A DNA stretch of 59,881 bases from a virus, in IMG/VR virus record IMGVR_UViG_3300046001_001163, positions 1 to 59,881 of that record, one strand, 5' to 3'. The notes under the pieces were generated by a model. The model worked only from the letters and a program-made list of their open reading frames with translations, did no database searches and was not told the origin of the DNA. Below, one piece after another: positions 31,732-42,000 of this stretch. The position numbers and the translations under genes were made by a program. How positions within the stretch are numbered: the stretch's first letter is position 1; each line of letters opens with the position of its first letter.

Positions 31732-32607
31732 ATGAGCAATGAATTAGCAAATATTTTAGCCTCTAACCCTAACCTAGTTCAAACTGGACTGGACGCAGAT
31801 ACTCTAGCTGTTGCTGGTGGTACAGGCGGTGGTGGTTCTAAAAGTATAAGAATTAAAGGCGGTGTATTCCGTAAATATGTAGGTAGCAAAGAAATCGGCG
31901 CTATTGAAGATCGTCATATGAACATCATCATTGTTAAGATGGCACATAAGGCTTCACGCATGATGTATGACGGTCCGTTTGTAGAGGGTGAAACGTCTAG
32001 TGCAGTATGCTGGTCTACTGACTCTAACAAACCTGACGAATCGGTTGAAGTTCCATCTTCTGTTAGTTGCTCTACTTGCCCTTACAGCATAAAAGGCTCT
32101 GGCACTAATGGTGTTGGTACTAAATGTAGTCTGTTCTGGAAAGTAGCTGTAGTGTTACCTAATGATGTATCTGGTGATGTTATGGAATTAAAGCTTCCTT
32201 CAGCTTCTACTTTTGGCGAAGAGAAAGACGGTAAACGTCCATTCCGTCCATACATACAACACTTAGCTCAACACAATGTAAGTGCTGGTAGAGTTATTAC
32301 TAAGATGCAGTTTGATACTACAGCTACATTCCCTAAAGTAGTATTCTCACCTGTTGGTGCAGTGCCTGAGTCTGACCTAGATGCAGTTGCTAAACAGTCA
32401 CAAAGCAAAGAAGCAGAACATGCAGTGGTTATTCAAGTTTATAAAGAAGCCGCTAAAGCCACTGAGATAGAATTTCTACAAGCTCTTGGTACTACTGTTA
32501 GTGAAGAACCCCAAGCTTTTGCTGAACCTGTTAAACGTGAATCACCCGCTGTGTCCGCTAAAGTTGAAGCAGTAGCAGACGCTGTTAAAAAATGGTCTAA
32601 GACATAA
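31732..32607 (+). CDS. Probable ssDNA-binding protein
   Basis: A 291-residue protein. A Gly-rich stretch (VAGGTGGGGSKSIRIKGGVF) leads into a beta-rich core of about 150 residues with four cysteines in CWSTDSN...CSTCPYS...CSLFWK, which could bind zinc as in T4 gp32-like proteins. The C-terminal tail is acidic/Ala-rich. Size, tail and position between replication genes suit a phage ssDNA-binding protein, but it is not a textbook OB-fold SSB, so the call is an inference. Confidence 0.5.
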   Translation: MSNELANILASNPNLVQTGLDADTLAVAGGTGGGGSKSIRIKGGVFRKYVGSKEIGAIEDRHMNIIIVKMAHKASRMMYDGPFVEGETSSAVCWSTDSNKPDESVEVPSSVSCSTCPYSIKGSGTNGVGTKCSLFWKVAVVLPNDVSGDVMELKLPSASTFGEEKDGKRPFRPYIQHLAQHNVSAGRVITKMQFDTTATFPKVVFSPVGAVPESDLDAVAKQSQSKEAEHAVVIQVYKEAAKATEIEFLQALGTTVSEEPQAFAEPVKRESPAVSAKVEAVADAVKKWSKT

Positions 32608-32942
32608 TGGCACGTACATATAGTAAGGAGTTTATTGATCTAGTAGAGTTGGCTGATCCCAGTAAAGCAGGGATAGTATTAGCTAAAGTTTGTTTGAGGG
32701 CTAAGTTACCAGCTAAGTATATAGCAGTAGCCATGAACGTATCTCGTATGACAATATACAGTTGGTTTAGAGGTAATCCTTTACGTGAGAAGAACCAAGA
32801 GCTTGTTAGGGTTTTTATTGCCATACTAGAGGATGATCTTTCTAAGGGTATACTACCTGTTAAAGGAATAGAACAGGCTAAGGCGTATATAGAAGATATA
32901 GTTGGCACTCAGATAGTAGACGAGGACTTAGAAAGAGTATAA
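32607..32942 (+). CDS. HTH DNA-binding protein
   Basis: A 111-residue protein with a central helix-turn-helix, LPAKYIAVAMNVSRMTIYSW (about 34-53), and an acidic C-terminal end. The stop of the previous gene overlaps its start (TAATG). A terminator follows 25 bases after its stop, so it closes this operon. Candidate phage regulator or replication accessory. Confidence 0.65.
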   Translation: MARTYSKEFIDLVELADPSKAGIVLAKVCLRAKLPAKYIAVAMNVSRMTIYSWFRGNPLREKNQELVRVFIAILEDDLSKGILPVKGIEQAKAYIEDIVGTQIVDEDLERV

Positions 32943-32967
32943 GCTAACCGTCTCATTTCATAAACAT

Positions 32968-32991
32968 AAGCAGGGGCGACCCTGCTTTTTT
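32968..32991 (+). terminator. Rho-independent terminator
   Basis: AAGCAGGG-GCGA-CCCTGCTT followed by TTTT: 8-bp stem with a GNRA tetraloop. It separates the polymerase operon from the primase-helicase gene 14 bases beyond. Confidence 0.93.
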
Positions 32992-33004
32992 AGCCCCTCA
33001 GAAT

Positions 33005-35857
33005 ATGTTAAAACAATTCTATAAGAAAGCATTACCGAGGCATGGCGTTTACTGTATTAGCGGTATCAATGACGCTAAAAAGATAACTAACCATTTTACA
33101 GAAACAATAGATGGTGTAATAGACCACATAGAAAGCTTAAAAAGCAAAGGATTAAATACATTTGTAGCATTAGGTGCATTCGATGGTTATAGCAGAAAGA
33201 AAGACAACTGCCATAGCTTCCGTTCGTTCTTTATTGATTTAGACGTAGGTGTAGATAAAGCTGAACATGGTAAGGGCTACGTAGACAAAGCCTCCGCTCT
33301 AGAAGCATTAGATAAATTCATAATTGAAAGTGAACTACCTCCTCCTGTAAGAATAGACTCAGGAACTGGCATCCATGCGTACTGGCTGTTAGACGAGGAC
33401 GTTCCATTTGCGGAGTATTTACCCTATGCTATAAAGTTTAAAACCTTTTGTTTGGCTAGGATATTTGCAGACCCTGCGGTTATGGCAGACGGCGCTCGTA
33501 TTATGCGTTGCCCTGATACCTTTAATTACAAAACTAATCCCCCATCACCTAGTGGATTCATAGATACAGAGTTCCACCAATATTCATTTGAAGCATTTAA
33601 AGACTTTCTAGGAGTTACTGAGGAAGAATCAGAAACGGATATATTTGCTAGTATCCCTAAAGGGTTAGATGAAGATACCAAAGCTATGCTTAAACTAGAT
33701 AACTTTGTTTATACATTTGCAGAACTAGCTGATAAAAGTGTAAATGGTAATGGCTGTGCTCAGATACGTAATATATTAGAAAATGTTGAAACTGCACCAC
33801 GAGACCTATGGGCGGCAGGGCTAACTATAGCTATTAAATGTATAGATGGGGAAACCGCTATACACGAGATGTCAAACACACATTCAAAATATAACCATGA
33901 AGAAACTATTAGAACAGCTAATTCCTTTGAAAAGCCCAGAACTTGTGAATGGTTCTATGCCAATGTGCCAGAAATATGCGAGGGATGTAGACATAGAGGA
34001 AAAATCAATTCCCCCTTTGCCCTTGCAAGAGAGTTCCAAGCCGCACCAGCGAAAACTAATAAAGCGGAATCAATTCGGGAAGAACCGAGTGCCCAAACTG
34101 TTCCAGCATTTCCAGAGTTCTTAAAGCCTTTTCTACGAGGTGAGAACGGCGGTATATACCATATACCACCACCAAAACTAGATAAGAATGGTAACTCACA
34201 TTACGATGACCCAATCTTAATAGTACCGCACGATTTATACCCAATACGTAGGATGTTTAGTCCTCTAGACGGTGAGTGCTTAGTGATGCGGCTGATACTA
34301 CCAAATGACGCCGTCAGAGAGTTTTTACTTCCTATGAAGGACGTATACTCTATTGAAAAATTCAAGGCAATAATGTCTAGTAATGGTGTGTTTTATACGC
34401 CGTCATTAGTCAATATTCTCATGCAATACATAGTTAAATGGGGACAATATATGGTCAGTAAAGTACAAGCAGACGTTATGCGTATGCAAATGGGTTGGAC
34501 AGAAGAAAGAACAAGCGGCGATGTCGCATGGTCACATAAAAGTTTTGTAGTAGGTGCAACAGAGATAGATAACTCTGGCACAGAGAAGCCGTCAGCGGCG
34601 TCACCAATGGTGCGTAGCACGTCAAAACATCTTATGCCTATGGGTTCATATAAGAAGTGGCAAGAGGCGGCTAACGAGCTAAATAGAGAGGGATTAGAGC
34701 TACATGCGTTTACCATGCTAGGTGGGTTTGGTTCTCCGTTAATGTGTTTCTCATCTACATCAGGTGTAGCTGTGTCTTTGCTAGGTAGGTCTGGTTGCGG
34801 TAAAACAGGTGCTATGTATGCAGGACTAAGTGTATTTGGTAATCCTAAAGATTTAAGTGTGTTTGAAGCTACAGATAATGGTATGACTGGACGATATCTA
34901 GCCCTCCATAACTTGATGCTAGGCATAGATGAAATAGGCGATAAAGACCCGAAAGTATTAGGGCAATTAATACATAAAATATCACATGGTAAAGCTAAGA
35001 TCAGAATGCAAGGCTCTATTAATGCTGAACGTGAGCATGAGATGTCGGCATCGTTAATTGGTATCTTTACTACTAACCAATCTGTATATAATAAACTAGA
35101 AGGCATTAAAGCATCACCCGATGGTGAAGCCGCTAGGTTGATAGAGTTCTTTGTTAGAAAGCCTGAGATTCTATCAGGGGATAAAGGTAATGAGTTTGGT
35201 AAGCGAGTGTTTGACCAATTCCGTTTTAACTATGGTCATGCTGGCTCTAGATTTATTAAAGAAGTATTCAGAGTAGGAGATAACTATATCTTAGAAACTA
35301 TGAGCGATTGGGGCGATAGGTTTAGAAAAGACTTCCGTTCTGGTGATTCAGCTTATAGATTTTATGAGAACTTAGTTCAAGTATGTATGACTGCAGGAAC
35401 CATTGCTGTAAATGCTGGTATTATTGAACTAGACCTAGAGCGTGTGTACACTAGCGTAGTAGCAGAAATGCTACATATAAAAGATAAAGTAATCACAGTT
35501 AATAAGTTAGATTATCAATCTGTACTAGGGGACTTTGTTAATAAGAACATGGCTAATATACTTGTACTTAAAGAAGGTAAAGTAGCTATGGAACCACGTG
35601 GTCAGTTAGTAGCTAGAGTAGATACGGATAAGAGTACGTTGCAAGTATCTAGGACAGTCCTTAAAGCCTACTTGGCTGAACGTAATATTAGCTCACGTGA
35701 ATTTGAATCTACACTAAGGGAGCTTAGAGTTATGAATACAACAGACTCAAGAGTTAGATTAACTAGTGGGTGGAAGACAGCGGTATCATTAGAACCTGTA
35801 TGGTGCTATGTATTTACTACACAAATTCCAGCTGAATGGGCGAAGGATGCCGCTTAG
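33005..35857 (+). CDS. Primase-helicase: AEP primase plus DUF927
   Basis: A 950-residue protein. The N-terminal primase (about 1-200) has the AEP-type SFFIDLDVG (Asp78, Asp80), IDSGTGIHAYWLLDE and RIMRCPDTFNYK. A Cys cluster (CEWFYANVPEICEGCRHRG, about 315-335) follows. The C-terminal DUF927 ATPase has Walker A GRSGCGKT (about 594-601) and Walker B-like LMLGIDEIGD near 640. Such fusions make primers and unwind the fork. Its own transcription start is unclear because a terminator lies directly upstream; read-through or a promoter in the short gap is needed. Confidence 0.88.
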   Translation: MLKQFYKKALPRHGVYCISGINDAKKITNHFTETIDGVIDHIESLKSKGLNTFVALGAFDGYSRKKDNCHSFRSFFIDLDVGVDKAEHGKGYVDKASALEALDKFIIESELPPPVRIDSGTGIHAYWLLDEDVPFAEYLPYAIKFKTFCLARIFADPAVMADGARIMRCPDTFNYKTNPPSPSGFIDTEFHQYSFEAFKDFLGVTEEESETDIFASIPKGLDEDTKAMLKLDNFVYTFAELADKSVNGNGCAQIRNILENVETAPRDLWAAGLTIAIKCIDGETAIHEMSNTHSKYNHEETIRTANSFEKPRTCEWFYANVPEICEGCRHRGKINSPFALAREFQAAPAKTNKAESIREEPSAQTVPAFPEFLKPFLRGENGGIYHIPPPKLDKNGNSHYDDPILIVPHDLYPIRRMFSPLDGECLVMRLILPNDAVREFLLPMKDVYSIEKFKAIMSSNGVFYTPSLVNILMQYIVKWGQYMVSKVQADVMRMQMGWTEERTSGDVAWSHKSFVVGATEIDNSGTEKPSAASPMVRSTSKHLMPMGSYKKWQEAANELNREGLELHAFTMLGGFGSPLMCFSSTSGVAVSLLGRSGCGKTGAMYAGLSVFGNPKDLSVFEATDNGMTGRYLALHNLMLGIDEIGDKDPKVLGQLIHKISHGKAKIRMQGSINAEREHEMSASLIGIFTTNQSVYNKLEGIKASPDGEAARLIEFFVRKPEILSGDKGNEFGKRVFDQFRFNYGHAGSRFIKEVFRVGDNYILETMSDWGDRFRKDFRSGDSAYRFYENLVQVCMTAGTIAVNAGIIELDLERVYTSVVAEMLHIKDKVITVNKLDYQSVLGDFVNKNMANILVLKEGKVAMEPRGQLVARVDTDKSTLQVSRTVLKAYLAERNISSREFESTLRELRVMNTTDSRVRLTSGWKTAVSLEPVWCYVFTTQIPAEWAKDAA

Positions 35858-36050
35858 AATAACTGAACCAGAATGGATATTTCCATTTGACTCTATGGAG
35901 GTCGGGGATAGTTTCTTTATCCCCACTTTATGCCCTACAGAAATAATTTATGCTATAGACTGTGGGGCTAAGAGGACTAAGATAAAAGTTAAAGCCTATA
36001 TGGTTACTCATAATAACCTAATAGGTGTTAGGGCATGGAGAGTAGCTTAG
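35847..36050 (+). CDS. Small conserved phage protein, VGDSF motif
   Basis: A 67-residue protein. WIFPFDSMEVGDSFFIPT and a closing VRAWRVA match the small phage family with F-P-F-x-x-M-x-V-G-D-S-F and a terminal R-x-W-R, of unknown function. The ATG at 35847 has GGCGAAGG just before it and overlaps the primase gene by 11 bases. It is the last plus-strand gene; its stop overlaps the stop of the convergent minus-strand gene. Confidence 0.65.
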   Translation: MPLRITEPEWIFPFDSMEVGDSFFIPTLCPTEIIYAIDCGAKRTKIKVKAYMVTHNNLIGVRAWRVA

Positions 36051-39000
36051 TAAGGCTTCATACCATATGCTTTAAACTCTTGAAGCAGTTCATTTTTAAT
36101 CACATTTATTTCCAGTGTTATTGGTTTGATTAGAGCTTCTCTTTCTTTAGGAGTTAGCTCTTTCATCTTTCTATATTCTTTAGCTTCATGATATAGGTCA
36201 TTTAAATCACTACCTGTAACCTTATCATATATATCAACTATAGTTTCATCCATTGGGTTAGCAGCTATGTATTTCTCATACTGCTCTGGATTAGACTCAT
36301 ACATCTTTAGCAGACCTCTTTTTTCTTTAATCTGTTCTTCCATCTTACCAAACTCACGAGCATCTACACTAGATGATGTACCAAAGAACGAGCCAATAAG
36401 AGGTAGATCATTTTTAGGACTAAAGTCTTTTTTACCTTTTAATCTCATGTTATACATAGTTTCCCAAAGCCTAGATGCTCCATCAGCATAGCTATTAGCA
36501 AAGAAATATAATGAGTTAGGGGCAATATCAATAGGCTTGCCAGTAAACGGATTGGTCATATTATCTGCCATATACGCCGCTACATCATTCCAAGTTTCTG
36601 GAACTTTATCCCCTCTGTTATAAGCTTCCCCACCTGTACCTGTACCCATAGATTCTTTATAGATATCTTGACCTAGCCCATTTTTATTCAGTGCAAACTC
36701 TAATAAAGGCCTTACTGCGCTTGGTGTAACAGAATCTAAAGCAAACTCTAATGGGTCTTCAAGTGGGTCCATTCTAGAAACTGGTATCGGTACAAATGAG
36801 TCGAGTGAAATTTGCAAAAAGATGTTTTTTAAAGCTTCTTTTATTGGGGTATTTCCGGAGCCTACAGCCGCAAGTTGTGCACCAGCTGACGCAAACGAAC
36901 CTAGACCAAAGCCCCAAGGAATTTGAAATACAATCTCAGTTCCCGGTACATGGAACCTAGCAAACCTAGCCCATTGATCCATATTGTCTGTAGCAGTTTT
37001 GTTTCTACCTTGGTCATCGTCATCTGCCATCATCATAGACATCATGTAAGCCGTTACACCCATACCCATTAAAACGGTTGCCATAATACGAGCATTTTTT
37101 TGTTGGGCTTTATAGTTTTTTGTAAAGCTATTTATAGCACTAGGGTCAGAATATACTCTTTTACCATCGACTTCTTTATATTTAAACGCTCCAGAATTAG
37201 GTAGTCTTTTAACAGCTGCTTCCATAGCACCCGGAAATGCAGGAGCAATGGCCTCTATAGACCTAACAGCACCTGTAGCTGAAGGACGCGCAAACATATA
37301 TAGAGCGCCTAACTCTTTACCATAAGAACCTACTTGTTCAAAGTTAGCTAAGTTTTTTACGTACGATGCAGCTTTTGTGCCAGCGGCGTCTTCTGATAGG
37401 TTTTCATCCATATAAGTCTTTTTCATTACGCCGTATGCGGCTGACCTACTAGCAATTTCAAACATTTCGTTCCATACGTTTACAAAGTAATCTATTTTAG
37501 CTTTAGTATTTAATAGCCCAGATTTTCCTGTAATTTTTAATAGCTCCTCATAGTTAGACTTAACACCCATACTAGCCATATAAGATACTTTCCCACCATG
37601 ATTAATATAGTCCACCATGTCTCTAATATAAGGATCAGTTTTAGCTAATTCTTTTAGTTTATCAGAGTTATTATCTTCATAGAGTTTAGAAACTTTCATA
37701 GCTTTCCATAAACCATTTTGCATGATTACTTTATTTGCTATTGTAGCAATAAATTCTGCACTCTTTTTAGGTCCCCGTTCCGCTCCCATTACCCATGCGT
37801 TTGTAAGTATATCCCGCACAAAGTTCATTGGAGCAAAGTTGTAGTTATACCTAGTATGCACTTGACCTAAAAGACTAGTAACGCTGTTAGCTACATCCCA
37901 GAACGGATGTGAAGAGTCATACGTACGTCTAATAGATTCAAGTATCTTTTTAGATGATGGTTCAAACTTTATAATAACAATACTACCATCAGCGTTGTAA
38001 TGTAAGATACGCATATCTGAACTAGTATCTTTAACAGTATTTCTTTCAGAGAAAGGTATAATTTTCTCTATGTTAGCATTTAAAAGCTTTACTCCTTTTG
38101 AGTCAGGTGTAGCGGCGTTTAATATAGACTGAGTTAAATTCTTTCTACCTGCACGGTCAGCGGCTCTACTTGCATCAGTGATAGTTTGCAATACAACGTT
38201 CTCTGCATCATCACCACGACCACCCCATGCTTTAGCAAAGTCTTGATACTCTTTACCTTGTTTAACAGTATCTAAATCAAAAAACTCATCTACGGTATTA
38301 TGTTTTGGATTACCTTTAAATGGCGAGTAGTCTTCCCATCCGTAAAATGCTACCCAATTACCTACAGGCTTAGACCAAAAATTAGATTCTTTATCCATCT
38401 TCTTAGTATTTTCACTAAGCTCTTTCATAGAATCAAATATTTTTTTAATTAAAGCATGAGTTTTTGGGTCTGTACTAGCTAGATTATTATATTCATCTAC
38501 ATAACTATTTTCTTGTTCAGCAGATATGCCTAACGTGTTGTACTTACTATTATTAGGATTGCCATCTTTAGGGTCTAACGGCGCCGCATAAAGAGCAACT
38601 AAACCATTTACTTCGTCCCGTAGTAGTTTAGCATCAGCTTCTGATAATCTAGGATCATTTAACAAACCTTTATTTGGACTAGCTGGATTAGCTCTATCCC
38701 CTATAATCTCAAACCTACGATCTTGTGGGCTTATCATAGTGCCATCTAGCTTACGTTTTATAACTTCCTTAGTAGACAATGGAACAGTCATAACAAACTT
38801 AGTCAGACGGCGTTCTTTACCGTTTAAACCTAGTCTAAAGTTTTGTATAACATTAAGCGTATCGTCTATAGTATTGCCTTTCAAATGATTATTAAGTTCT
38901 TTAAGGCTTTCTTGCATACTCTCTAAAGGCTTAATTATAAATTTCTTTCTATAGTTTAAGGCCCCTTGTTGGGCTAAAGTAAGTTGCTCATAGATATTAT

Positions 39001-42000
39001 TAAATGCTTTAGCAGGGTCACTTATTATTTTATCAGCTAGTTTAAGTGCATCTTCCCATCTCTTAGCAAAATACCTATCATTTTGAAGCGCATGTACTGT
39101 ATGTGTCCAACCATCTACTGTAAAGAACCTGTGCATAAAGTAAGGTAGTCTTTTAATCTTAGGTTGTTTTAAAGCTGTTTTACCTGTTTTAGTAAATGCA
39201 CTTGTTATGCCTACGTCAGCTTCAGCTTTTTTTGCTTCAGGTTTAGCAAATGCACTCTGTACGCCAGCTTTCTTCTTAGCAAACGAAATACCTTTACCTG
39301 TGTACCCTTCAGTAGGTAACGATGTTAGAGTTAAAATGTCATGGAAAGACTCAGCTAATATAGACGTAGGTATAAAGTTTTTATCAAATAAGGCTTTACC
39401 TATGTTATTAACTATCTCAGTTAATAGATTCTTAGCTTTACTATAAGTAGACACACTAGGCATACCGTTAAGAGCAGCTTGAAAAGCCCTGTTGGACATA
39501 GTCTCAGCTATAAACTCTTTAATTGTGCCTATTTCAAACTTAGTACCTAAAGCTGCTTTTGCTACTTTATAGTTTACATCCAGTCGGTTAAGAGCTGCTT
39601 TTTGTTCTTCAGTTAATGATGCTGCAAACTTTTTGTTCTTTCTATTATCTATCATATGATCTGTTAGATAATGCGCCATTTCATGCAATACAACTTCTTC
39701 TAAACTTCTAGTTCCAATATATTCTTTGTTCTTACCATTTAAAGTTATAACGCCTGTAGCTGGGTCAAACTGCCCATCAGCATTATCTATAGTCTCACCT
39801 AGTCTAAATACTACTTTCGGTGCATTATTACCCTCAGCAAGCTTATCTACTAAGTCCATTAACTTCAGAGCTAAATTTTTAACTGAAGGTGTAGAACCGT
39901 TTTCACTAATAATATATAGAGGCCCAGTAAAAGTGTTTAAATCTTTAAAACCTAGGGCAGCTTGCAAAGCCTTCTGAGAACTAGATATGATTTTAGCAGC
40001 TGGAGCTTTAGGCGCTGTAACGGCGAGGCTTTCTTTCAATTCTAGCTTTAACTGTTTATCTGCTTCTGCCATTTCTATTAGCTGGTCAGACGTATACTTA
40101 ATAGCTCTTATATCACTATCTATGTCTCTAACAGCTTTATTAGTTTTATCACTAACAGTTTCTTCTTGCTCTGCTTCTTGCTCTGTTTCTTTCGCTTTAG
40201 TTTCTTCTGCATGTCTGGAAAAAAGGTTTGCATTTACATGAACCGCAAGGTTCTCTTCCATTGCTTTATTTACAGCTATTTTTTGCTCAGGAGTCAAAGT
40301 TTTTATAAACTCAGCCCTATTTTTTGCAGCTTCTAAACGTAATGCTCCACCTTTATCTGTACCTTTATGCCAATTCTTTAATTCAGCTTTATTTTCTTTA
40401 TATAGTTTTACTACTTCCGAAAGTTTCATAAACTTTAAAACATCGTTTGTAGTATATTTTGGTGCTTTTATTGCATCTAAAGCTTCTTTCTTTAAATCTT
40501 TAAAATGTTTTACCCACTCTTTACTAAGAGGACCTGATTTTTCCTTAAAAGCTATTTGCGATGCAAAACTATCCTCTACTTCTTTTTTTGCATCTTCGGA
40601 CTCCCTATTTGCTTTTTCTTGCGCAATCTGCATTTGAGCTTTAATCTTTGGCTCTATACTCTTTTGCCACGCCGCTGACTCTACCATATCAATAGCTTCT
40701 GCAGCTCCGGCATGTTTAATACCCTCTTCCACAGTTTTAGGGGCATTAGCTTCTTGTATATGTATTTGATTTAAGAAGTTATCAGCTGAAGGTTCTACAG
40801 TTGGTTTATAACCTTTTTCGTATCTTATTATATTATCTAACCCTTCCTCTTCTTTAGGAGCTTCTTTAGCTATTTTAGCTATTACAGCAGTGGCTAATTG
40901 CTCAGGAGTATGTTCAGCATTAAACTCTTCACCTAGTACTTTTTTAGCTAAAGGTTCTATAACCTTCTTAGGTACTACATAACCGGGTTTTTTAATATTT
41001 TTTATTTGGTTAAGCTCTGTCTCATTTAAAACTGGGACTAGCTCGCCTTCTTGTTCTTGCTCTGGTACTTTAACTGCTTCTGTTTCTAAAGCTATAGGTT
41101 TAATATCATTACTAATATCTGAGCTGTGTAAGTTTCCTTGTTGATCTTTGTAAAAAGTAGCCTCAAAAGGGTCACTAAGGTCTTTAACAGGTACTAATTG
41201 AACAGGTATTGGGGCTTTTAATGGTCTATTAGGAAATCTAGGCGATACTACATCATTTAAAAGATGTGTAGGGGTAAACTCTTGCGCTTGTTTTTCTATA
41301 AGAGCACTGATATTGCTGAGTTCTTCATCTTGTTCATCAATAGATAAATTTTGTTCAGCTTCTGACACATTATGCGGCGTTACAGTACTACCCACCTCTT
41401 GTACGTCTTTTTCTTTTTGTTGCTGCTCTTGGTATTCTCTGTATCTTGCATTTGCTGCATTAAATGAATACGGGTGAGTATTATTTTTACCTTTAGCGTC
41501 CGTAAGTTTAAGGTGCGCATCGTAATATTCACCTGCTGGTACAGCAGCGCCTACTTCTCCTAATAAACCTTCTTTATCTATTACAGCTGCATAACGGTCT
41601 AACTTTTTTCCTTTAAAAGAAATATATTGATTTTCTTCTTTCTTTTGCTCTTCTTGCTCCTGCTCCACAGATTTTATTTTAGCTTGCTCTTCTTCACTTG
41701 CTGCTTCAGTACCACCTACTAGGGTGGCAAAGTCTTTATCTTGAGTAGTTTGGTCAACGGCGGCTTCAACTACTTTAGCTTCGTCAAAAGCTTTTTGTTC
41801 TTCTTCCTTTTCCACTTCGCCTGTTGTAGTATCAGGAGGTGGAATTGTTGGAGCCGTTTCAGTACCGCCTGAGATAGCACCTACAGTGCCGCCCATAATA
41901 GCACCTAATAGACCACCTTTAATTGCAGCGTCTTCAACACCTTCTAACAACGGCTTGTCCGTAGCATAGTTCTGAAACATCTTTTCTTGCGCTGATTGTG

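Noticed and set aside
34393-35106. 237-residue minus-strand open frame
   Set aside because: Antisense to the DUF927 region of the primase-helicase; no ribosome site or domain.
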